Assembly (NCBI GenBank): GCA_002205965.3
Contig: NADL03000691.1
Coordinates: 186,001 to 250,000 of the forward strand
Length of the DNA: 64,000 nt
Reading direction: 5' to 3'
DNA from: Kappaphycus alvarezii
Lineage: Eukaryota; Rhodophyta; Florideophyceae; Gigartinales; Solieriaceae
Shown: piece by piece, positions 53,851 through 64,000 of the stretch
How the letters are laid out: every line of letters starts with the position of its first letter
Numbering within the stretch: the first letter of the stretch is position 1
The notes under the pieces: generated by a model
Told to the model about the DNA's origin: nothing
Seen by the model: the letters and a program-made list of their open reading frames with translations, nothing else
Database searches by the model: none
Made by a program: the position numbers and the translations under genes

Positions 53851-55430
53851 ATTTTTGACCTGGCTTTTGTTGTGCTTCGAAATGCCCCCGCCGCAAATAT
53901 CCTTTTTCAGGTCACAAAGTTCTGTTCTAGAAATGTGAAGATAAATATAAACCATTGGTGGCTACTTCAACGACGTTGTGTAGTTCTGTACTACTACTGT
54001 GTCCTCTTTCGGGGGCCTCGGCCAAAATTGAACGGATTCGGGGTCATCTTCTTCCTATTAAAGCTCCATTCCGAGTATCTTTTTCCTCGTTCATGCCTCT
54101 TTACATCCTTTACTCGAATTCTCTCTAATTTCATTCCTTTTCACTTTCCAAGCCTAACGATCACGGCAACTCACCCTCCCTCCTCAAGTTAAATTACTTG
54201 TTGTCCTTGGACCCTTTCAATAGCAGCTACAGATATTTTAACTTCTGATATGGTGAAAAAGCATTAACAGAAAGGGAAACCACATCCTACCCGAGGTGAG
54301 AGTCGTAGGGAGGGTCAAGAGTGCTGGCATAGACGGTAACAGAAACAGGCGAGGAGTAGAGTTAACATTTAAGGTAAGTTTCTCGGAACATATTTCAAGT
54401 GTCATTCTCTTCCACTTCGCTTATATAATACAGAGCTGAACGATGATTTTGGTTTGGATTTGACTCCTTCCTTTCTTATCCTGAAAGAAGCAATTTATAC
54501 AGCTTACATACATTTTTTACAAACAGAAACGTTATTAAAACCACTACACGCCGTCATCGTAAAATGGTGGAACTGAGTTCATGTGGACTCAGCAAATTTA
54601 AAAAAAGGCACTTGATAGGCACGAACAAATATACCCCTCACAATCTTCGTCCTCAACATTAGAATCTAGCACTTTCCTCAGAAAATCATAAGTGCCCACG
54701 AAGTCCCCACTTAAACTCCTGAATGACGGTAACTACACCCAAAAATTTTTCTCCTCGTAAAACTATCTTGGTCGGGAAAACTGAGAGGATGCGAAGGTTT
54801 GGGTTGTGTGTAGGGCGACAATTTCAATAACAAAAGGCGGAACTTTTCAAAAAAATAGGCCGTTTGAAAGTTTTCTGTACACGAATAATTCAATTTGCGT
54901 GATCAATGATGAGAACAATACCGAAGGGAGCCAAAAGAAGCCAATTCGAGACCCATTATCTCGACTTGCAGCCCAAATAATATATCTTACTACCCCCAAC
55001 GTTGTAAAGAGGCGTGGACATCAAAATAAGGTGAAATATTTGCTAAATTGCTTGATTTTCGGGCGTCAGCCCGGACGGCCGTCGGCAGCCCCAAGGGAAG
55101 GAAGATCGCCATCAGCAGTGCTGACCAACAAGTCCTGAGACGGTGGGTGCAGATCACAAAGCAGGAGCCAGAGAGTCCCGAAACCCATAGGAATAAAGGA
55201 ACTTATGTCCCGACTGGGCGTATGAAATAGAGACATGACCAATAAAAAACATTTTCGTTGCCGGTAACGAGGCCTAAGGTGGTAAAACGACTCATTTCGG
55301 CAAAAGTGACGGCTACGAAGGCTTTACAAAGACTATCTTGTGAAAAAAGCCGCGTCGATTGAGGACATGGGGGCGAAATAGGGGCTGGGGATCAGTGACT
55401 GAGCGTACCGTAGCAAAAAGAGAGGGATGA
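53850..55430. other. Intergenic, no gene seen
   Basis: A 60-codon frame at 55048-55230 (RKIAISSADQQVLRRWVQI) sits in a GC-rich patch but is too short to classify. Confidence 0.35.
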
Positions 55431-55432
55431 AG

Positions 55433-55926
55433 CTAGTTTCTATTCTCAAGGAGCGCTGTTGGCTCAGTTGATGTCATATAGAGGGGAAAATTAGAGCTAA
55501 GGGGCGGTACGATCCGGAATGGATCGGCGAGGGCGTTAAAGATGCGACAGACTGAAAGCAATTGCAAACTTATACTCAAATCAGGGGTGAGAGCATCTGC
55601 GGCAGCGGAAGAAGACAGTCTGGAGAGATAGATGGTAGTAAACACGGGATCTGGGAGGTAGACCTGGCCATCAACGATGGACACGAATATTATCTGGTCA
55701 TCGAGTGAGGTATGAGTAGAAAGAACGATTGTGATATCCGCCGATGGGGTGCGAGGAGCCATACCGAGGTAAGAAAAAAGAGAAATGACAGTAGCAAGCT
55801 GAACAGGATATTAAAACGAATGTAGATGAATAAGTTGCTGAGATACGTGAGAAGCGTTGAGACTGTCACACGGCTGAACAAGTGATTATTGTACGGAGAC
55901 AGATGTTCGGAATCAAGTGTTTTCAA
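55433..55926 (-). pseudogene. LINE ORF1 N-terminal fragment
   Basis: The frame MAPRTPSADITIV ... VSIVDGQVYLPDPVFTT is collinear with the LINE-E ORF1 N-terminus at 10241-10666, including spacing from the ATG to the DG-V-L-DP motif. Its upstream sequence is T-rich on the coding strand, as in LINE-E. The frame ends after 109 codons and no RT follows on the minus strand to the left. Confidence 0.5.
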
Positions 55927-56229
55927 AAATCAAAGTTCCGCGTCCATCCTGTCTTCGACAAGTTTATTCTCAAGGCAAGACAGACGAAGAAGGAAAAAAA
56001 GATTTTACCGAGCAGGAAAGAGGGGGCTAGAGTATTAGGAGAGGAAATTAATAGGTTATAAGTCAAAAGGTCTGATACCAGTTCATTACACAGTTTCGAG
56101 TTGTGGTCAGGGTTAAGTAGTGCAAGTCAGATAGGGGTTGTCAATTCAACTCACTGAAAATATTACTCCCTGACACAGTTAATATCAAGGGTCCAAGGAG
56201 AGTCAAGCTGCAGCCTGAAATAATTAGCG

Positions 56230-57550
56230 GATGAAGGCAAGTGCAGGAAACATTAATTACTTATGTCGCTTGTCACAGTTCTGTACGTTTCAAGTCACAC
56301 AAACAGGCTTTAGCTGGATAGCAGCAGCTAAATGTGGCATATCTGAATCAGCTATAATGAGCTCAAGTGTGCTTTTTCTGAGGTCAATTCCGTCTATAAA
56401 AGGTAATAGGGACTGGTTTTGGATACAATCTAAGAAGAAATTAGAGTCAATTTTTTCATGTGGACTTTGGTTGACATATTCATAGTCCGCACTGTCTTTA
56501 GACGCCTAATCTTGAATTGAAAATTTACACTTATTAGAAGACTTCTGGATGGCAGTAGGTAATGAGTTTTCATGCGATACGGCATGGGAAACATCTTCTA
56601 CTTCGGCACCAATGAGCCTACCTTTCCTACTATGTACAATAACAGAACGAGATTGTGGATCTTATTTCAATACTGCTGTCTGCTGAGGCCAAGAGCCTAG
56701 GTTGTCGTATTCACGCTTAATAAACACTTCAATACCATCTCTTACCACTACATTTGGATCCCTCTAAGCATTCCAGTGAAATACACAATTCAGTTTTGTT
56801 TATGCTACACGCTCAATTTGAGCTGAAACGATATCAACATGGATCTTAGCAAGTGTTCTTTGAATCAGGGGTCGCGTGTATCTTTTTGCACGCTCATGTT
56901 CTGAAGCAATATCATTTCCGTACAAATCTTTAGAGATACACATAGCCAGCAAAAGAAATATTTTGCTTGACATTTCAATTTGTGTGTCATTAAAACGAAT
57001 ATATATGTAACAGATAACTCGGTGCTTGGATTTAGTCGTAATTTTTCTATATATTTGAGGACATGACCGGCGAAATGCAGTACCATGCGACTTGAGACAC
57101 TCAAAAAAATCACGAACTTCAAAAGCTTTGTCGGCTTGTACCTCTGCAGGTGTCGAAAAGGGTGTGAAACAATGTCCGCAGAAGAGAAATATTTAGTCGT
57201 GTAAAGAGCAAGAATAAACCACAAATATAACATTATATCTATTATCAACATCCATAACATGAAAATATCATCGTAGAGCTAGAAAAAGTCCACTTTAAAC
57301 AGTCCATTGAAATTTCGCGACTTGGCCGATAAATAAACGGGCGGTTTGCTAAAGGCTTCGAAACTATTTGGTGATCTAGGCAGCGTTCTAGAATTCTGGA
57401 TAGATGGTTATCACAGTAATCATTCCACCAGCTATGGCGTTGCATAACAAAACCAACGTCATTATAATTTGAGTAGGCACATGCGTGATTCTGAACAAGG
57501 TTTACAAAAATCTCGTTTCTTCCCAAGTCAGTGAAAAGCGTGAGCACAAA
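56230..57550 (-). pseudogene. Integrase-bearing pol relic of an unclassified retroelement
   Basis: Ignoring scattered stops, the minus strand reads continuously: a zinc-domain-like segment (MQRHSWWNDYCDNHLSRILE, RCLDHQ), PSREISMDCLKWTF with a candidate first Asp, then after a shift AEVQADKAFEVRDFFECLKS with a second Asp, FRRSCPQIYRKITTKSKHRV where the third acidic residue is Lys (complement of 57031-57033), and a long C-terminal part (GIEVFIKREYDNLGSWPQQT, KGRLIGAEVEDVSH). The D-D-(E) layout and spacing suggest a retroviral-type integrase followed by an unidentified domain. It matches neither the copia nor the chromovirus integrase here. About nine stops are present. Confidence 0.45.
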
Positions 57551-57559
57551 TTGCAGTCA

Positions 57560-58330
57560 AACTAGATTAATGAACAGATATTTGCGATGGGTGGTAAAAC
57601 TGTTCAAGTCTCAAAAATATATGATTGTAGTACTCTGTAAGCTGCTATGTATTAGTTTCGCATGGTTAAATGAGACTGAATTCCAACAAATAACCACCTG
57701 GATGATTGAAACAGAGAATGAGGCAGCCGGGACGCTGATTAGGGAACAGTAGAGACGATGGCAGTGGTTTTTAGAAAGTTTCGGGCAAACGGGCAATGGA
57801 ATGTACCTGGATTCCCACAAAAATCCAGATGAGCCCCTTTTATATAGACAGCACTGTAACTCCACTCTACAAATTCTATACTTTGTTGGCTCAGTAGAAT
57901 CCAACTAATTCAAAAGGAGCTCCGGTGGTTGACTCCCTTCTTTGCTTGTTCTACGTCTTAAACAGGATGAGACTTGTCGTCAACAGAGTTACGAGCCGGC
58001 CATGAAATCGAAAAAGCCGAAATGGATTATGTCAATTACATCATGACCTGAGGGTGTGGCATTGCTGCGGGCAGCGCTCCGTAAGACAGGTGAGCCAGGC
58101 GTTGCAGTACTTGTAGCGGAAAACGTGGTGGATTGCTCGGTACCACTAACGACTTATGCTGACCCAACAACACCGATTTGTGCTGATTGAGCAAGCGGTG
58201 CGGAGAGATCGGGGACGGCCCGATAGATTCCGGATGAGATGGGAATCACAGCGATCAATTACTTGTCCCTGCGATCTGAGGGGAGTGGGGTGGGCATGGC
58301 AATATTGGCACCCATTTTCAAAGGATTCTG
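57560..58330. other. Intergenic, no gene seen
   Basis: It may include further upstream parts of the minus-strand pol relic, but none is recognisable. Confidence 0.35.
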
Positions 58331-58337
58331 CTCGGCA

Positions 58338-59112
58338 TCAGGCAACATGAAATCGAGGACAGAAGGGACCTGGACACTCGAAATTAGGTGGAGGGGAAGA
58401 CGAAACGAGTGCGGCTGGTATATCCGGAGGTCGGCTCGACCGCCCGGCTAGATTCATAAGGTCATGCGCAGCATCTACATCATTCGTATGCTTGCAATGA
58501 GTTGTTGATAGCCCAGGAAATAGTCCCGATTGAGTTGGAGTTCGCAAAGGCGACTGCAGTGATTGATGCGGGGGTGAAGGCATGGCTCTGCTTTTGCGGG
58601 TACGGGACAGAAGGCGAGGGTTGGTGAAAAGATTCGAAGGCGAAAGATGAAGTTTGAGCAGTGATAAATGTTGCACGGGCTGCGCAGCGACGTCAGGGAG
58701 ATTGAGTGTCCGGAGTGGAATGGTCACCTAGAAGTGCAGAGCTTTAGATCTGCTTTTGAAGCTGGATAGTTTGACACGCGAAGAACTGTGTCGATCGATA
58801 GATTGTGGAAGACTGAGTGGAAGTAGTAGACGTGGCTGCTTTCGCAGCTGGGCTTGGTCGTGGTGTTGCTGCTAAACTTAATTTTCAGCGGAGAAAATGA
58901 GGAGAGAAGTTGCTGTTGATGATGACGCAAAACGGTCGGTGCGGAAGGATGGGGGAGATGAGTGGAATTTTTTGGGCTGCAGACGGTTGGTACGCAGACG
59001 AGGGCGCAGGAACAGAAGAGATATTGGTGGTGCGGTGAAAAAGATAGTTGATAGCGGATGAGGGACCGCATCTGAGCACGGAGAACGCAATAAAGGACTG
59101 AAAGGGATCCAA
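58338..59112 (-). other. Proline/serine-rich minus-strand frames, possible LINE ORF1 relic
   Basis: Several overlapping Pro/Ser-rich frames (for example LPDVAAQPVQHLSLLKLHLS) in a GC-richer patch. Composition resembles the ORF1 regions of LINE-A and LINE-E but no collinear motif is found, so this is only a suggestion. Confidence 0.25.
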
Positions 59113-59259
59113 TTTGGATATAACTTTGGAACTAATTCGTTGTAAGGTATTTTTTCAAATTGGGCATGCCGGGAGATAGAGTCAGAGGGAAAAGGAGCTA
59201 CTCAATTTTTCATGTGAATTTGGTCGTTTCTTCAAGTTGATTTTTTTCTTGATTTGTAT

Positions 59260-59322
59260 GTGCGCGAGGAGGGCACAAGGTGCGACTAGTACGTACGCGA
59301 GGAGTGCACAAGGTGCGATTAG
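59260..59322 (+). repeat. 30-bp tandem duplication
   Basis: Two copies with three substitutions, 59260-59289 and 59293-59322, sharing GCGAGGAG and GCACAAGGTGCGA. Confidence 0.8.
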
Positions 59323-59329
59323 GATTCAA

Positions 59330-61340
59330 TTAGTGCGTGGCGTTTACACGAATATTGTCGAAGAAAAGTAGCACAGTAGTACTATGCCAGCAACATACCT
59401 AGTTGGCATTTAGTGCTTCTCTGTATCCGCTTCAAAGACGATCTTCTCCCGCGCATTGCGGAGAAATTGCATACATCTGTTGGAGTCATCAGAACAAGAA
59501 TTTATTGACGTATTAGTTACAGCATCTGGTCGTCTCTGGCGAACGCTAACGTGTCCTGTAAACCTGTGCACGTGGCCGACGCGGGCTGCCGGGTAATCAC
59601 TTAGCTAGCAACTGGACCCCCGTCATTTCTTGCACTGAATCCCCGATACTAATGCATTAAAGTCTTGTACTATGTATAGTGCCCCTGGCCTGGTCTTCAG
59701 ATCCAGAACAGCATCAGTGGCTATGTGAGAAGCAAACTGATCCGTGCTTTGCAACTTCGGAGTGAGTTTGAAACAGTACTGTACTGCAAATGCAGTGTGA
59801 GCACATGTTACTGACAGAAGAAACGCGAACAATTATACTTTTAATCTTTTTGTAAGCTGTTCTGTATCAAATTGTCAGTAGTGTTTAACAGCCAATGCAA
59901 TGGATATACAGTTGGAGCGAATCAAATCACGTGATGAGATCAAGAAGTTGCTAACGCTCCACGCTAATTTTTGAAGTGCGAACACTAACAGCCAGACAGA
60001 ATGTTACTGGATTGCTTGTAAATCCCAGGGATGCGAAGACGTGGAACTACGGGGGCGTGCTTGCTCGCGGATATACGAGGTGAGGGGGTTATGTAGGCTG
60101 TTTGCAGTCGATGAAGAGATAAGAGAGACTCCATGAAGGGGTCTTTATGTATTTTAGGTGTACCCAAGATAGAGTTTGGCTAACTGAAATACCTCCGAGA
60201 CTAATTTTTTTTACTCAACGAGTCAATTAAAGTTTAATTTGGTAATTTAAACTGCGGCATCCAATCCTGAAACATATCATTAACCATTCTATTCCATAAA
60301 AAGTCCCCCATGTTCCATTTACAGCCTTAAAGAAAACCTTGTTCCTGTTAATGTGGCTAATAATATTACGCCAGAAGTTTCTATTCGTAACCGATTATGG
60401 GATTATTTCGGAAATAAGCTGTCTCAAAAAAATAAAATAGCCACTTAGAGTGTGTTGGGGGTAGACTAGAACGGATAAAATAAAAGTTATCGTTTTCATC
60501 CAGTTATGAACAAATTTCCTGCGTGAAGAGAACTAAAATTTTTTTTCTTTAAATTGCCTCTATTCCATTAAAATCGTGATTTATATCAATTTACACATAC
60601 TCTGAAAACATCTCAACCTGAAGTGAACCAATGGCTGAATATGTAGTAAGAACTTCCGAAAAATATTCTAGAGTGACCAACTAAGAAAGGCTATATCCAG
60701 AATACCACATGCACCGTTGCTATCTACATTTTATGTAATATAACTAGACATGGAACGGGTATATTCACTTTCATGCGGTCATCGCTCGCTTGTAGGTAAA
60801 AAAGTACACATATGTAGCCTTCGATGAACGTGACGAGTATGGATTTCTTTTACGATTTCAGTGATCACATAGATAAAAACAAGACTGCATCATATTTTTT
60901 TGTTCTTCTTTACTATGCAATTAAAACGGAAATTTGGTAGGTTTTATATTTTAAAAGAAGTATAACTAAAATGTGAAGTAGCGGAGGAAGCACTAATACT
61001 TAGATTATGTTGATACCTGTAATAGGAGAATGCTGGCGTCAAAAGAAAAAAGAACCATCGATGACATGGGTGAGAGTTATTGTAGCCCAAAGTCATTCGT
61101 TCCGTGGATTCCACCGTTTGCGATTTTGCACTAAATGTAGGAACTTAGGATGAGTAGCGAGTTTAAAATTTGTTCATATCTAACGATATTAAGGGTTATT
61201 TTCTGAGAAGATAAATGAATTCTTCAAAACTTCACTGGTATCAGCAAAATATCAGCGTCATTTGCGGTTTTCTAGTATTTCGAGGTGCACTAAGCGCCTG
61301 ATAGACATTTCAGCTGCAGTTGTTCAACGTTAGAACCACA
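59330..61340. other. AT-rich intergenic, no gene seen
   Basis: No supported feature. Confidence 0.4.
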
Positions 61341-61343
61341 GGA

Positions 61344-61604
61344 ATGTTGCCAGCACCTAGGTTGGGTGAGCGGTCCACTATTTTACGATATAGCTCATTT
61401 GGTACCGGTAGCTCTAGCTTGAAACAATATGACGAAAAACCCATCCATCCTCTAAATGCAGCCAGTGAATATATCAATGCCATTCAGACTAAGGGTATTT
61501 TCTCTGTAATCAAAAATAAAATGTCCTTCGCTCGACGTAAGAGCTCAAAAAATAGTTGCGATCTTGCTGTACTTACCACCACGCTAAGAACCGTGGAAGC
61601 TTGA
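61344..61604 (+). CDS. Hypothetical 86-residue protein
   Basis: An ATG-initiated frame ending in TGA, with a mixed polar composition (RYSSFGTGSSSLKQYDEKPI, SEYINAIQTKGIFSVIKNKM) rather than the low-complexity look of the AT-rich shadow frames nearby. No family, signal peptide or membrane segment is recognised and there is no paralogue in the window. It may be chance. Confidence 0.2.
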   Translation: MLPAPRLGERSTILRYSSFGTGSSSLKQYDEKPIHPLNAASEYINAIQTKGIFSVIKNKMSFARRKSSKNSCDLAVLTTTLRTVEA

Positions 61605-61795
61605 GGATATTAGTCCCTTACTACTTAAATATGAAATGTTATAACATTTCGCAATCTGAAAGCAAAAAAGTGACATAATAAGAAAATAGCAGGTGTTCAT
61701 ATCATATATCACCCGTCGGAAAATAATTGTAACAGTTTTCATCTACATACTCAGAGGGAGATATTTTGTAATATGGAGAAAAATGGCACAGGAGG

Positions 61796-61813
61796 TTTCT
61801 ATATATATATATA
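61796..61813. repeat. TA microsatellite
   Basis: A TA run of about nine units. Confidence 0.85.
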
Positions 61814-61819
61814 CATTTA

Positions 61820-62680
61820 TTTATTTATTCTGATTGGGTCCGTATTGCTTAATTTGGAAATCAGAACAGGAGAATATTACGTTAATACGGTGAAAACAGT
61901 CGTACACTAGAATTCCCTTGCATTTACAAATGGTGTTCGGAGCGGTGGTTCTATATAGGCACATATCAAATGCCTGTTTATGATACAAGCTAATTGACCA
62001 GACATAAATTTATTGAATATGCCAATGGTATAGCAATTTAAAAATAAATATGTCGATGTGATTAAGACTAAAATGTTTAGACATTTGCAGATGTAGAAGA
62101 AGTTAGAAGTTTGAAACGGTTTGAAGCGGTAGCTGAAAGCTCAAGATTTAAACGAACCCCGATGCGTTTTCCACGACTAAGAGGGTAGCACGATAGATTT
62201 CGCCAGCCAATCCCTTCACGTTACCGTAGGATACAGTTCAATATTTTCAATGGCATGGGGCGATAATAGTCACTTCCAACAATGCCTTCATGTTGAATTA
62301 ACTATCAGCTTTGCTTACGTTCTGAAAATTGATTGATTGAATACAAGTAAAAAATATGAGTTGGTGCCCTCCGCAAATTCCTTTTCCTTGTATCTTGAAA
62401 TTCTTCCTTGACATATTTTCTCTAAACCAGTCACTCTAGCTTTTAATTCAGAAAAATGGAACTACTGTCTTTTTATTATACGAATCTAAATTCAATTTAT
62501 GACTCTATTTAATATTTCATATTTAAATATTTGGATATTCTTTTTCTAATAGAAACATTTCGGATCTTAATCTGCGTCGTCCTACTGATTCAGTTCCGCT
62601 GTTTTATACACCATATTTTCTAGTAATGGCACGAGTGCATGCAAATGCAAGGCTGGATTTTCGCGTTGCTTTTTCCGTTT
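61820..62680. other. AT-rich intergenic, no gene seen
   Basis: No supported feature. Confidence 0.4.
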
Positions 62681-62689
62681 CACCTAAGG

Positions 62690-63720
62690 CTTAAGAGTTC
62701 TCGAGTATATTCTCATAATTAAAGTTTGATAGCGAGCTCTTTATGCAGTACCAACGTCGTCAACCACCCCATCGGCTCACTCAGTTTGTACTCATTTTGA
62801 CCAAAATCTTCCCTTTTCCACTATCGCCAAACTATCCAAATCCCACTGGCACGTCAGTGGTCAGGTTTTTGTGGTCAGTGAGCCAAATGAATAAGAGGAT
62901 TGCCTCAGAACTACGGACCTGGAACGCTTTCGGGAGTATATTATAGTCAAAATTTGAGAAAATTCAAGGAAAAAGAAGAGTAACAATAGGACGATTTGGA
63001 TATGATGGGATCCAAAAATGTGGAGAGATCACAAGATAAGGACTGTTGTGTGGAGTGCTGACAATCACTGATATGCAACTGTGGAAGAGTTACTGTAAAG
63101 GACTAAGGAGAGTGTGAGTGTATAATCTTAATAGTGCACTCCTCTTTTGGAGATGGAGTGGATGTTGACGGCTATAAGGAGAAGTTGGAGGGTTTTGGTA
63201 TGACCGAGGAAGCTCTAGATAATTCTGGGTAGTTCAACTGAATTTTAAAGGACTATATTGTTATACAAATATTTTGTAGTAAGTATTTGGCCTTTATCTC
63301 CAGGATAAAGATTGGAAGGATTAGATGTGGATATTAATCCGCTAGTATCTACATTTAGTCTTACGAGTCCATAATATCCCTGTTAATGCTTTTATGGTAT
63401 TTAGAAGGGTTTTTTCAGAATTTAGGGTTGGCAGGAATTTTTTTATGAGCCGAATAAAGAACTTCCTTTATTAGAGGTCAAACAAGTTGGGAGGCAACTT
63501 GCAGTGAAGCCCTGAAAAGTTCGGAAGTTGAGAATCAAGTTCTGACCTCAGAATCATTTCCTTTTTTTGTAGTCACTGAGCGAAGTATGCAGATTTTGTT
63601 TCTTCTATACTCATTTCTAGCCCCTTCAACTATCTTCCTTGTCCATCTCTTCGTGTTTCCACAATTATACTTCGGCACCACTGTTTTCGTTTTAAATACC
63701 CCTTTTTAAGATAATCGGTT
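62690..63720 (+). repeat. F1 family, copy e (decayed)
   Basis: CAACGTCGTCAACCACCCCA then CGGCTCACTC parallels the start of ORF-a in copies b and c, and here an ATG is present (62743). The rest of ORF-a and ORF-b is eroded, with GGAACGCTTTCGGGAGT still visible. The downstream module includes the hairpin GAAGTTGAGAATCAAGTTC at 63524-63542 and the CTTCTATACTCATTTCTAGC block. Confidence 0.6.
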
Positions 63721-64000
63721 CTGATAACCTTGTTGCCGACGCTTTATTCCTAAAAGCAAGTCAATTCGATTCGCAAAATTCGTTCCGCTACCAGTAGACC
63801 ACCCTATGACCCCACACAGACTACAAAAAGCATCACTTTAGTAGAAGAAGGGGAAAGTTGGGGTTCAGTAACTGCACAAAAAAAGCTGACTGTTACCCAG
63901 TCAGCTTATATGGTAGTTTGCAAGTACCTGAAATGCATGGGAGCTAAAGATAACTATATAAAGCCGGGTTTCTCCTTAGTAGCATTACGTGATTTTTCTT

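Noticed and set aside
59623..59832. Minus-strand 69-codon frame with a signal-peptide-like start
   Set aside because: It begins with TTG and contains no in-frame ATG; the hydrophobic start is probably chance.
1..64000. CRISPR arrays, prokaryotic operons, phage or integron structures
   Set aside because: No regularly spaced repeats or bacterial gene layout; all recognisable coding is eukaryotic retroelement or repeat-family sequence.

Overview
The window is repeat-dense eukaryotic DNA. I find no intact conventional host gene and no rRNA or bona fide tRNA gene. At least five kinds of retroelement are present, together with short inverted-repeat elements and several local duplications. The retroelement set (Ty1/copia, a Ty3/gypsy chromovirus, and RLE-type LINEs with a CCHC plus PD..D endonuclease) together with compact TATA-driven unspliced small ORFs would suit a macroalga, for example a red alga. 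That assignment is inference with low confidence; the sequence only proves a transposon-rich eukaryote.

Layout. 1-1.75 kb: non-coding DNA partly duplicated at 36.7-37.1 and 38.6-38.8 kb, carrying a 530-bp element and a 63-bp inverted-repeat pair. 1.8-7.4 kb: decayed LINE-A on the plus strand with a minus-strand LINE-B fragment nested in it, then a third LINE C-terminus. 7.9-11 kb: the 5' half of another LINE (LINE-E) on the minus strand. 11.2-12.4 kb: a decayed copy of a small secreted-peptide gene. 12.9-17.6 kb: degenerate copia-1. 18.5-19.1 kb: integrase relic. 20.4-23.3 kb: two copies of an unrecognised acidic-ORF repeat family (here called F1). 24.1-25.2 kb: LINE-B relics. 25.28-34.83 kb: a complete 9.56-kb chromovirus on the minus strand with matching CTGCC target duplications. 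35-39 kb: LINE and F1 relics and duplicated non-coding DNA. 39.2-40.4 kb: the best candidate host gene, an intact 84-codon prepropeptide with six cysteines. 40.7-41.4 kb: a cluster of LINE-B termini. 41.53-47.90 kb: complete copia-2, with 417-bp LTRs, ATTTC target duplications and an extra zinc-finger ORF before gag. 49.4-50.7, 53.0-53.8 and 62.7-63.7 kb: further F1 copies. 55.4-59.1 kb: LINE ORF1 and integrase relics. The remainder is AT-rich DNA in which I see no gene.

Chronology. Both full-length LTR elements interrupt or abut LINE-B relics, and LINE-B is nested in LINE-A, so the LINE layer is older. All polyproteins carry stops, frameshifts or lost catalytic residues. The items most worth follow-up are the cysteine-rich peptide and its decayed paralogue, the F1 family, the pre-gag zinc-finger ORF of copia-2, the antisense ORF of the chromovirus, and the 13-copy LINE-B terminal motif.
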